This document shows positions 1-7,390 of a stretch of DNA of 15,966 nt, in pieces. Every line of letters begins with the position of its first letter. The stretch's first letter is position 1. The notes under the pieces were generated by a model. It had not been told where the DNA came from. It made no database searches and saw only the letters and a program-made list of their open reading frames with translations. Source of the DNA: Anaerococcus sp. (GTDB lineage: Bacteria; Bacillota; Clostridia; Tissierellales; Peptoniphilaceae). Where the stretch lies: the NCBI RefSeq assembly GCF_030825785.1, contig NZ_JAPJPG010000036.1, forward strand, positions 1 through 15,966, read 5' to 3'. The translations under genes and the position numbers were made by a program.

Positions 1-1016
1 GAATTGTTTATCTCTGTAGGATTTAGTTTAAATTTTATGGATAAATCCTCAAGTTTTAAATCCATGTAATAGTACTTGTATAGATATGAAGTTATCTCCT
101 CCATTTTATCTAAATTTAATACTTTTTTGACGTGACTATTAGTTTTGTTTTTAAATTCACTAGTATTTATACCAAGCTTTGCCTTAAAAAACTTGGAAAG
201 ATGTGATGGATCTTTGAATCCTAATATAACAGAAAGTTCTTCTAGGTTCATTTGCGAAAAGTTTAGATAGCCCATTAGTTTAATGAGCTTCATCATAGAT
301 GCAAGCGAGCTAAAGCTTAGACCTGTAGTTTCCTTTATATATTTGCTGATCTGAGATTGACTGAGATAGAAATTCTCAGATATATTTTTTAGATTAATAT
401 TTTCATTTAAATGAGAGTAAATATAGTGAAAAATTTGGATATCATGTTTATTTTTTAGTTTTTTTTTACTAGAAGAATCAATATTTTTCTCAAATATCAC
501 TACAATTTCCATAAGCTTTACAAAAATCATATGGTTAGAAAACTTGTCACCTTGTTTGTATTTGGTAATTTCATTTTTGAGTTTATCTATTATAGCATAA
601 ACTTCATCTTCTTCTTTGCTAGGTAGTGTGACATAAACATTGTCAGAAACTAATTTGCTTAGGGAGTAGTCCTTCATAAATAAATCATTAGTTCTTTTAA
701 AGAGGATATTTACAAAGTCCAAATCATAAACAACTACATCCATAAGAATATCTTCTGATACTTCCTTTATCTGAGTGTAGTACCAAGGAAGGATTCCTAC
801 CATAGATCCTTTTTCTAGTTCTATATCTTCTCCTTGGATATTTACAATGGCAGATCCTTTTTTTACAATCCAAAACCTTGCATTTGTATGAAGGAGTGGT
901 TCCGTCTTTTCAGTGAATACCTCGCTAGCTAAGTCTATTAGGGGAAGTTTATTTTTATTTGTTCCAAAATAAGTGGACTCATCTTGGATATTTGTTTTTT
1001 TAGTTATATGAATCAT
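1..1016 (-). CDS. AraC-family transcriptional regulator, partial (C-terminus beyond window)
   Basis: Reading the minus strand from the ATG at 1016 gives 338 codons without a stop, running off the left edge. The first 100 or so residues look like a small beta-rich cupin-type sensor (for example the stretch WIVKKGSAIVNIQGEDIELE). From about residue 192 to 290 there is a complete AraC/XylS DNA-binding domain with two helix-turn-helices; the second carries the family-like LGFKDPSHLSKFFKAKLG. From about residue 305 a second, similar helical segment begins (SYLYKYYYMDLKLEDLS), as if another AraC domain follows. The start codon directly abuts a GAGGAG sequence with no spacer, so the exact start is uncertain, although no better codon lies nearby and an in-frame TAA is just upstream. 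It is transcribed divergently from the symporter/arc operon and may control it. The sensor ligand cannot be named from sequence. Confidence 0.85.
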   Translation of the reverse strand, partial: MIHITKKTNIQDESTYFGTNKNKLPLIDLASEVFTEKTEPLLHTNARFWIVKKGSAIVNIQGEDIELEKGSMVGILPWYYTQIKEVSEDILMDVVVYDLDFVNILFKRTNDLFMKDYSLSKLVSDNVYVTLPSKEEDEVYAIIDKLKNEITKYKQGDKFSNHMIFVKLMEIVVIFEKNIDSSSKKKLKNKHDIQIFHYIYSHLNENINLKNISENFYLSQSQISKYIKETTGLSFSSLASMMKLIKLMGYLNFSQMNLEELSVILGFKDPSHLSKFFKAKLGINTSEFKNKTNSHVKKVLNLDKMEEITSYLYKYYYMDLKLEDLSIKFKLNPTEINN

Positions 1017-1053
1017 CTCCTCTTTTTCTATTTAGCTTCTAGGATCTATAACA

Positions 1054-1062
1054 ATTATATCA
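1054..1062 (-). promoter_or_regulatory. Putative extended -10 promoter of the AraC-type gene
   Basis: On the minus strand the sequence TGATATAAT forms a perfect TATAAT with the TGN extension. It places a transcription start about 30 nt upstream of the ATG at 1016. No good -35 hexamer is visible (best is TTTTGA at 16 nt), as is common for extended -10 promoters. Judged by eye only. Confidence 0.5.
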
Positions 1063-1141
1063 CAAAGACTTAAAATCAAAATATATTTCTATTTACAAAA
1101 ATAAAATATGTATTTGTCTTATATAAAAACGATTTCTTTTG

Positions 1142-1147
1142 TATAAT
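1142..1147 (+). promoter_or_regulatory. Putative -10 element of the symporter/arc operon
   Basis: A perfect TATAAT lies here, about 220 nt upstream of the symporter ATG. The -35 region at the right distance (TTATAT, 17-nt spacer) matches the consensus poorly, which would fit a promoter needing an activator such as the divergent AraC-type regulator. That link is inference. Confidence 0.4.
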
Positions 1148-1167
1148 GATTACAAGGTCACAGTATT

Positions 1168-1354
1168 AAACCTCTATTATGAGTAAGTGTTATAGATAGG
1201 TTTATAAGACGAGTTATCTTTCATGATACATTAAGGCTAACTTGTCTAAACTAGGAGAGAAATAATTCCGAGATTGACTATATTATTTGAAGTTTACATC
1301 TACTTTAGATAATAAAATTAAAAAAAGATGGTGGTTTGTTGTGATTTTCAACAA
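1168..1354 (+). promoter_or_regulatory. Structured 5' leader of the symporter/arc operon (three stem-loops)
   Basis: The 348-bp gap 1017-1364 holds no gene that I can support. Downstream of the putative -10 there are three inverted repeats. At 1168-1203, AAACCT pairs with AGGTTT and CTAT with ATAG around a 2-nt bulge. At 1207-1247, AGACGAGTTA pairs with TAACTTGTCT (10 bp, one G-U) around a 21-nt loop. At 1336-1354, TTGTTG pairs with CAACAA, ending exactly where the GGAG ribosome binding site (1355-1358) starts. I recognise no known riboswitch or T-box core in it. It could be a cis-regulatory leader, or simply AT-rich DNA with chance pairing. Confidence 0.4.
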
Positions 1355-1364
1355 GGAGTAAATT

Positions 1365-2777
1365 ATGCTAGAAATTATAAAATCGTTTACGGAATGGCTA
1401 TGGGGATGGCCACTGCTTGCCCTAGTTATGGGTGGTGGGCTAATTATCAATATTAAAACTGGATTTATTCAATTAAAATATTTCCCATATATCATGAGAC
1501 AAACTTTTGGAAAGATGTTTTCTAAAAATGAAGAAGGATCTGGTACAGTTTCTGCCTTCCAAGCCATGACAACAGCTCTTGCTTCATCTATTGGAGCAGC
1601 AAATATAGTTGTTGCTCCAACCATAATATTTGCAGCAGGTCCTGGAGCTGTATTCTGGATGTGGATGGCTGCAATTATTGGTCAAGGAACAAAGTTTGCA
1701 GAAGTTGCCCTATCTATCAAATATAGGGAGAAAAATGAAGACGGAGACTTCGTTGGTGGATGTTCTTATATGTTAAAGAACGGACTAAAGGGTGGTCTTG
1801 GTAAGGCTATGGGAGCTTTGGCAGCCTTCTTCTTTATGATTGAGATCCTTCCATCAATTACTCTTCAAACTCTATCAGCAGCAGGTCCTGTTGAAAATGT
1901 GTTTGCTGCAACTAGTCTAAACGAGAACATTATCAAAATAATTGCTATTATAGTTATTTTTATAATTGTTTCAATTGTAGTCTTTGGTGGAGTAAAGCAA
2001 ATTGGTAGAGTTACAGAAAAACTAGTTCCAATAATGGCAGCTATATATATACTTTTTGGTATAATCATAATCATTATGCACATAGGTGACGTGCCAAGAG
2101 TTCTTGGATATATTATAAAAGGTGCCTTCAATCCAAAAGCAGTTGCTGGTGGAGTTGGTGGGGCAACTTTATCTAAAGTAATCTCAATGGGTGTTGCTCG
2201 TGGTGTTTATTCTAATGAAGCTGGTATGGGTTCTGCAGGATATGGTCATGCAGCGGCAACCACAGATCATCCAGCTAGACAAGGTATGTGGGGAGTGTTT
2301 GAAGTATTTGCAGATACAATTGTGGTTTGTACAATATCAGCACTCACAGTTCTTTTATCAGGAGTATGGCAACCAGGTTTAAGTCAAGCAGAAAGCGATA
2401 AATTAGCACCTGTAGCAGTTGAAAGAGCATTCAATACAATATTTGGTCAAGCAGGATCAATAGTAATATCCATAAGCTTATTCCTCTTTGTACTATCAAC
2501 AATCATAGTAATAGTATTCTACTGCGAAAAACAAGCTGAATATCTATTTGGTACCAAAGTTGGTAAGATAATGAGAGTTGTAGCATCGCTTATGATTCTT
2601 CTTGGAATATTTGTATCTTTTGAAAAGGCTGGAGTATTCCTAGACTTTACTTTAGGTCTTGTAGTAATTCCTAATATGATTGGATTAATCGCTATGAGCG
2701 GAGAGATAAAAGATATTAAGAAGGAATTTTTTGACGGGTATAATTATTATAAACTAGATCAAAAAAATAAGAAATAG
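1365..2777 (+). CDS. Sodium:alanine/glycine symporter, AGCS family
   Basis: This 470-residue, strongly hydrophobic protein has the usual length and features of the AGCS family, which imports small amino acids (typically alanine or glycine) with Na+ or H+. Visible family features are an Asn in the first unwound helix region (SIGAAN, residues 75-80), AGPGAVFWMW (91-100), GQGTKFAE (106-113), and GVARGVYSNEAGMGSA near 276-291. About ten or more membrane segments are apparent, and a short charged tail (DQKNKK) ends the protein. The ATG follows AAGGAG at a good distance. It is the first gene of a unit with arcC, a Clp ATPase and OTC, so its substrate may be an amino acid feeding or leaving the citrulline/ornithine route; this is inference, because the exact substrate cannot be read from the sequence. 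Confidence 0.9.
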   Translation: MLEIIKSFTEWLWGWPLLALVMGGGLIINIKTGFIQLKYFPYIMRQTFGKMFSKNEEGSGTVSAFQAMTTALASSIGAANIVVAPTIIFAAGPGAVFWMWMAAIIGQGTKFAEVALSIKYREKNEDGDFVGGCSYMLKNGLKGGLGKAMGALAAFFFMIEILPSITLQTLSAAGPVENVFAATSLNENIIKIIAIIVIFIIVSIVVFGGVKQIGRVTEKLVPIMAAIYILFGIIIIIMHIGDVPRVLGYIIKGAFNPKAVAGGVGGATLSKVISMGVARGVYSNEAGMGSAGYGHAAATTDHPARQGMWGVFEVFADTIVVCTISALTVLLSGVWQPGLSQAESDKLAPVAVERAFNTIFGQAGSIVISISLFLFVLSTIIVIVFYCEKQAEYLFGTKVGKIMRVVASLMILLGIFVSFEKAGVFLDFTLGLVVIPNMIGLIAMSGEIKDIKKEFFDGYNYYKLDQKNKK

Positions 2778-2818
2778 AACGTATTTATACAAACCATCAT
2801 TTTGAGAAAGGACGATAG

Positions 2819-3751
2819 ATGAAGACAATAGTAGTAGCATTGGGTGGAAACGCCCTAGGTAATAGCCCAAAAGAACAATTAGAGGCAGTGAAGGGATCTT
2901 CTAAGGCCTTGGCAGATATTATAGAAAATTATGAAAATGTAGCCATAGTTCATGGAAATGGACCACAAGTTGGTGTAATAAACCTAGGATTATCTAAGGC
3001 AAGTGAAATAGATGAAAGCATACCAGAATTTCCTTTGGTAGAATGTGTTGCCTTAAGCCAAGGCTATATAGGCTATCACCTTCAACAAGCAATTGAAAAC
3101 GAAGTTGAGAAAAGAAAAATCGACAAGAAGGTTGTTACAATAGTAAGCCAAGTAGAAGTTGATAAAAACGATTCTGCCTTTAAAGATCCTACTAAGCCAA
3201 TAGGAACATTCTATAGCAAAGAAGAAGCAGAAAGAATCGAGAAAGAAGACGGTTATACTTTCAAAGAAGATGCAGGCAGAGGCTATAGAAGAGTAGTTGC
3301 AAGTCCAAAGCCAGTTAGGCTAAAGGAAATAGAAACCCTAAAAACTTTACTAGAAAATAATACAGCTGTAGTTACAGGTGGCGGTGGTGGAATTCCAGTC
3401 TTTGATGAAGATGGTACTATCATTGGAGTAGATGCTGTAATTGATAAAGATTTTGTTGCAAGTAAAATATCAGCAGATATAAATGCAGATAAACTTTTAA
3501 TCCTAACTGCAGTTGAAAGTGTATATATCAATTTCGGCAAGAAAAATCAAGAGGAACTTAGAGAAATTAGCGTAGATGAAGCCAAGAAATATATAGAAGA
3601 AGGTCAATTCGCTAAGGGCTCTATGTTACCAAAAATAGAAGCTTGTCTTAAATTCTTAGAGGAAAATCCAGAAGGTGAAGCGATAATAACTTCACTAGAC
3701 AAGGCTTTGGATGGATTAGAAGGAAAAGTAGGAACAAAAATAGTTAAGTAA
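2819..3751 (+). CDS. arcC: Carbamate kinase
   Basis: The enzyme transfers the phosphate of carbamoyl phosphate to ADP, giving ATP and carbamate (then NH3 and CO2). It is the energy-yielding last step of the arginine deiminase pathway in the cytosol. The 310-residue length is typical of this amino-acid-kinase-fold family. Visible motifs are the N-terminal ALGGNALG (7-14), HGNGPQVG (45-52), the glycine-rich GGGGGIPV (187-194), AVIDKD (206-211) and KGSMLPKIEA (266-275) near the C-terminus. An AAAGGA site lies 7 nt upstream of the ATG. It sits 41 nt after the symporter and 17 nt before the Clp gene, so it is in one transcription unit with them and with OTC. Arginine deiminase is not in the window, so the source of citrulline or carbamoyl phosphate is open. 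Confidence 0.96.
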   Translation: MKTIVVALGGNALGNSPKEQLEAVKGSSKALADIIENYENVAIVHGNGPQVGVINLGLSKASEIDESIPEFPLVECVALSQGYIGYHLQQAIENEVEKRKIDKKVVTIVSQVEVDKNDSAFKDPTKPIGTFYSKEEAERIEKEDGYTFKEDAGRGYRRVVASPKPVRLKEIETLKTLLENNTAVVTGGGGGIPVFDEDGTIIGVDAVIDKDFVASKISADINADKLLILTAVESVYINFGKKNQEELREISVDEAKKYIEEGQFAKGSMLPKIEACLKFLEENPEGEAIITSLDKALDGLEGKVGTKIVK

Positions 3752-3768
3752 AAACATAAGGAGGGTCA

Positions 3769-6273
3769 ATGAAAGATATATATTCACTAAAGGCATCAAT
3801 GGCGATTAAGGAAGCCAGAAACCTCGCCCTCCTCAATAAAAATCAAGAAGTAACAGACCTTCATCTACTAAAGTCTGTAACGGATCAAGAAAACCATGTC
3901 CTAGATACAATGCTTGAGGAATTTTCTGTAGATAAAGATAACTTAACTGATGAAATAACAAAAGCTATAGGAAAATTAAGGTCAAATGATGGACTTAGCA
4001 AGCTCTATTTTTCAAGAGATTACCAACGTGCCTTGCTACTTGCCAAGGAAAATGCCAAGAAAAGATACGCTGAGAAAATAACTACAAGTCATCTTTTTCT
4101 AGCATTCTTTGATTTAGAAAAGACTACTAGCAAACATATCTTAGAAAAAGTTGGCCTAAGTCATGAAAAGTGTGAACAATATCTTGTAAATAAAGAGAAG
4201 GAAGTAGAAACCAGCGAGCGATTTAGCGAAAAAATAGGAGATCTCATTGATAAATACGGGATTGATCTTACTAAAAGAGCTAAAGAAGGTAAAATTGATC
4301 CGGTTATAGGGATGGATGATGAAGTAGATAGATTATCTGAAATCCTAACCAGAAGGATAAAAAACAACCCTATCCTAATAGGCGAGCCTGGAGTTGGAAA
4401 GTCTGCGGTTGTAGAGGGGCTAGCTTTAAGGATTGCCCAAGGAGATGTGGTCGATTTTCTAAAAGATAAGATAATATTTTCGCTAAATATATCAAGCGTA
4501 CTGGCTGGCACAGGCCTAAGAGGTGAGTTTGAATCAAGAGTCAAAGACTTGATGGATATGGTAAGCTCCTTTGAAGGAAAGATTATTTTATTTATAGATG
4601 AGATCCACACTATAGTTGGAGCTGGATCTTCGTCTGGTGGAATCGATATTTCAAATATCATAAAACCAAAACTATCCAGAGGAGAAATAACTATAATAGG
4701 AGCGACGACTGTTGCTGAATACAGATCTCATATAGAAAAAGACGGAGCATTAGAACGTCGTTTCCAGAAGATTTTGATAAAAGAGCCAAGTATCGAAGAA
4801 TCTTATGATATTCTTCGTGGAATAAAGACTAACTACGAGAACTTCCACAATCTGATAATAACAGATGAGGCCATAAAAGCTTGTGTAGACCTATCGGATA
4901 GGTATATAACTGACAGAAAGCTACCTGATAAGGCTATAGACCTTATGGATGAAGCAGCCTCTATGCTTAAAAATAAGCTCGAAAATACTCCGGATAGTCT
5001 TGATAATGTAAGAGAAGATATTTTAAAATTGGAAGAAAGCCTACAGCTTGAAGATGACGATAAGAATAAAAATAAGTTAGATGAGCTAAAGAAGCTTTAT
5101 GATAAGAATCTTGAAATAAAACAAGAAGAAACAGAAGATCTAAAAGAACTAAGAAGGATAAGAAGCGATATAAGAGAGCTTGAATTTACCAAAAAAAGAT
5201 TATTAAACGAAGATAAATTCGAAGAATATACGAAAATTACTAAGGTAAAACTACCAGAGCTTATAAAAGAAGAAAAATCCTACCTAAACAAAAAATATAG
5301 ATTTGTCAAAATAGAAAAACTTGAAGAAAATCATATCAAAACATTGATATCTAGGATAACTAATATACCAGTAGAGGATTTGAATCAAGATAGGAAGGGG
5401 AAAATCCTAAATATAGACAAGGCTCTGAGTGAAAAAGTAATAGGCCAAGAAGAAGCAGTAGAAAAGATATCAAATGCTATAATAAGAACGGCAGTTGGCA
5501 TGAAAAATAGGCACAAGCCAATAGGGACATTTCTTTTTACAGGAAATACAGGACTTGGTAAGACCTATTTGGCAAAGGTTCTGGCAGATACTCTCTACGA
5601 CGGAGAGGAAAGCCTGATAAGATTTGACATGAGTGAGTATATGGATTCAAATTCCACAACAAAGTTTATTGGAGCTCCTCCAGGCTTTATCGGTTATGAA
5701 GAAGGTGGCCAGCTCACTGAAAAAGTAAGGATTAATCCTTATTCAGTAATCCTATTTGATGAGATAGAAAAGGCTAACAAACAAATCTTTGATATTCTCC
5801 TTCAAATACTCGATGAGGGAAGACTAACCGATAATAGAGGCATAACCATAGACTTTACCAATACTATTATAATCCTAACATCTAATATATTGGCTAAGAA
5901 AGATGATAGTAATCTATATAAGCATGAACTTTACAAGTATTTCAAGCCGGAATTTATAAATAGGCTTGATGCAATAGTTAAGTTTAATGACTTATCTTAT
6001 AAGAATCTTATGGAAATTACAAAGATTTATCTTGAAGAAGTAAAAAAAGATTTCAGGGAAATTGGGGTAAACTTTGCCTACACAAATGAAGTTATCGAGA
6101 AAATAGTAGACCTATCAGATTATGAAGAATTTGGGGCTAGAGAGATTAGAAGAGTGGTTGATGATAAGATAGTAACCATGGTTTCAAGAAAAATCTTACA
6201 AGATGACTTAGATGGTACAAATGTGCTTACAATTATGTTAGAGGATGAGGAATTTTCCTTTGACATTATGTAA
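3769..6273 (+). CDS. ClpB-like AAA+ ATPase (Clp/Hsp100 family)
   Basis: An 834-residue Hsp100 unfoldase with a Clp N-domain (about 1-145), two AAA+ modules and a coiled middle domain. D1 has Walker A GEPGVGKS (205-212), Walker B with FIDEIH (about 275) and the arginine-finger stretch LERRF (328-332). D2 has Walker A GNTGLGKT (592-599), Walker B LFDEIEKA (from 662), FINR (729-732) and the sensor-2 GAREIRR. The charged middle domain (about 400-510) is almost as long as that of ClpB, and no ClpC-type Gly-Phe ClpP-docking loop is seen: only 18 residues join TSN (704-706) to FKPEFINR. This favours a protein-disaggregating ClpB-like role over a ClpP partner. Two oddities: the D1 pore loop reads GTGLRG, so Leu250 replaces the usual Tyr, while D2 keeps an aromatic (Phe640). 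It follows AGGAGG and lies inside the arc operon between arcC and arcB. ClpC- or ClpE-like naming is possible in databases. Confidence 0.9.
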   Translation: MKDIYSLKASMAIKEARNLALLNKNQEVTDLHLLKSVTDQENHVLDTMLEEFSVDKDNLTDEITKAIGKLRSNDGLSKLYFSRDYQRALLLAKENAKKRYAEKITTSHLFLAFFDLEKTTSKHILEKVGLSHEKCEQYLVNKEKEVETSERFSEKIGDLIDKYGIDLTKRAKEGKIDPVIGMDDEVDRLSEILTRRIKNNPILIGEPGVGKSAVVEGLALRIAQGDVVDFLKDKIIFSLNISSVLAGTGLRGEFESRVKDLMDMVSSFEGKIILFIDEIHTIVGAGSSSGGIDISNIIKPKLSRGEITIIGATTVAEYRSHIEKDGALERRFQKILIKEPSIEESYDILRGIKTNYENFHNLIITDEAIKACVDLSDRYITDRKLPDKAIDLMDEAASMLKNKLENTPDSLDNVREDILKLEESLQLEDDDKNKNKLDELKKLYDKNLEIKQEETEDLKELRRIRSDIRELEFTKKRLLNEDKFEEYTKITKVKLPELIKEEKSYLNKKYRFVKIEKLEENHIKTLISRITNIPVEDLNQDRKGKILNIDKALSEKVIGQEEAVEKISNAIIRTAVGMKNRHKPIGTFLFTGNTGLGKTYLAKVLADTLYDGEESLIRFDMSEYMDSNSTTKFIGAPPGFIGYEEGGQLTEKVRINPYSVILFDEIEKANKQIFDILLQILDEGRLTDNRGITIDFTNTIIILTSNILAKKDDSNLYKHELYKYFKPEFINRLDAIVKFNDLSYKNLMEITKIYLEEVKKDFREIGVNFAYTNEVIEKIVDLSDYEEFGAREIRRVVDDKIVTMVSRKILQDDLDGTNVLTIMLEDEEFSFDIM

Positions 6274-6296
6274 AATAAAAAAATAAGGAGTTTAAA

Positions 6297-7301
6297 ATGG
6301 GAGTTAACTTAAGAGGACGCAATTTATTAGCTATTAAAGATTTTACAGAGGATGAAGTATTATACTTAATCAAATTGTCAGAACAATTCAAAAATTTGAA
6401 ACTAACAGGAACACCACACAATTACCTCCAAGGTAAAAACATAGTCCTACTATTCGAAAAGACATCTACAAGGACAAGATGCTCATTTGAAGTAGCAGGG
6501 ATGGATCTAGGCATGGGAGTAACATATCTCGATCCAGGTTCAAGCCAAATGGGTAAGAAAGAATCAATAGCTGATACTGCAAAAGTTTTAGGTAGATTCT
6601 ACGATGGTATTGAATATAGAGGATTTAGACAAGATTTAGTAGAAGAGTTAGCTGATAATGCAGGAGTTCCAGTATGGAACGGTCTAACAGATAAATGGCA
6701 CCCAACTCAAATGATAGCAGATATGCTTACAATCAAAGAAAACTTTGGACGCCTTCGTGGTCTAAACTTTGTCTACATGGGAGATTGCAGAAACAATATG
6801 GGTAACTCCCTAGCAGTAACATGTGCCAAACTTGGTATCAACTTCATCGGTTGTGGACCAAAAGATCTATGGCCAGAAGAAGACGTCCAAGACCTAGCTA
6901 GAGAATTTGCCAAAGAGCATGTAAGCAAGGTTGAATTTAGCGAAGATGTAATGGCAAGCACAAAGGATGCTGATGTAATCTACACAGATATTTGGGTATC
7001 AATGGGAGAGCCAGAAGAAGTTTGGGCTAGTAGAATCGAACAACTTCACCCATTCCAAGTTAACCAAAAGGTAATGGACAATGCTAAAGAAGAAACAATC
7101 TTCATGCACTGCCTACCATCTTTCCACGATCTAAATACAACAGTTGGTAAAGATATCTATGACAAATTCGGCGACAAATACGACCTAAACGGTATGGAAG
7201 TTACAGAAGAAGTCTTCCTATCACACAAATCTAAGGTATTTGATGAAGCTGAAAACAGAATGCATACAATTAAAGCTATAATGTATGCTACACTTAAGTA
7301 A
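6297..7301 (+). CDS. arcB: Ornithine carbamoyltransferase (catabolic context)
   Basis: It interconverts citrulline plus phosphate and ornithine plus carbamoyl phosphate in the cytosol. The 334-residue length is standard. The carbamoyl-phosphate site STRTR is at 57-61, with HPTQ further on, and the ornithine-specific features DIWVSMGE (231-238) and HCLPSFHD (271-278) are present. The Cys-Leu-Pro loop and the SMG motif argue for ornithine over putrescine or aspartate as acceptor. The ATG follows AAGGAG. Being co-directional with carbamate kinase suggests the catabolic form (arcB) that makes carbamoyl phosphate for ATP synthesis; the biosynthetic name argF cannot be excluded by sequence alone. 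It is the last gene of the unit and is followed by a terminator. Confidence 0.96.
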   Translation: MGVNLRGRNLLAIKDFTEDEVLYLIKLSEQFKNLKLTGTPHNYLQGKNIVLLFEKTSTRTRCSFEVAGMDLGMGVTYLDPGSSQMGKKESIADTAKVLGRFYDGIEYRGFRQDLVEELADNAGVPVWNGLTDKWHPTQMIADMLTIKENFGRLRGLNFVYMGDCRNNMGNSLAVTCAKLGINFIGCGPKDLWPEEDVQDLAREFAKEHVSKVEFSEDVMASTKDADVIYTDIWVSMGEPEEVWASRIEQLHPFQVNQKVMDNAKEETIFMHCLPSFHDLNTTVGKDIYDKFGDKYDLNGMEVTEEVFLSHKSKVFDEAENRMHTIKAIMYATLK

Positions 7302-7317
7302 AAAAGACTAACTAAGA

Positions 7318-7345
7318 CTGCCGGCTAAGCTGGCAGTTTTATTAT
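7318..7345 (+). terminator. Intrinsic terminator after arcB
   Basis: CTGCCGGC pairs with GCTGGCAG (8 bp with one G-U) around a TAA loop and is followed by TTTTATTAT. It begins 17 nt after the arcB stop codon and closes the symporter-arcC-clp-arcB unit. Confidence 0.85.
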
Positions 7346-7367
7346 GGGAAAAATTTCACTGATTTGA

Positions 7368-7373
7368 TATAAT
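7368..7373 (+). promoter_or_regulatory. Possible -10 element of the DUF4236 gene
   Basis: A perfect TATAAT stands between the arcB terminator and the next gene, without a good -35. The resulting start point would fall at or in the ribosome binding site (AAAGGAGG, 7378-7385), giving an unusually short leader, so this is only a candidate. Confidence 0.3.
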
Positions 7374-7390
7374 TATCAAAGGAGGAAGTT

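Noticed and set aside
1148..1364. T-box, glycine riboswitch or leader peptide before the symporter
   Set aside because: No T-box specifier/antiterminator core and no glycine-riboswitch core were found; the only tiny frames (for example a 12-codon TTG frame near 1273) have no well-spaced ribosome binding site.
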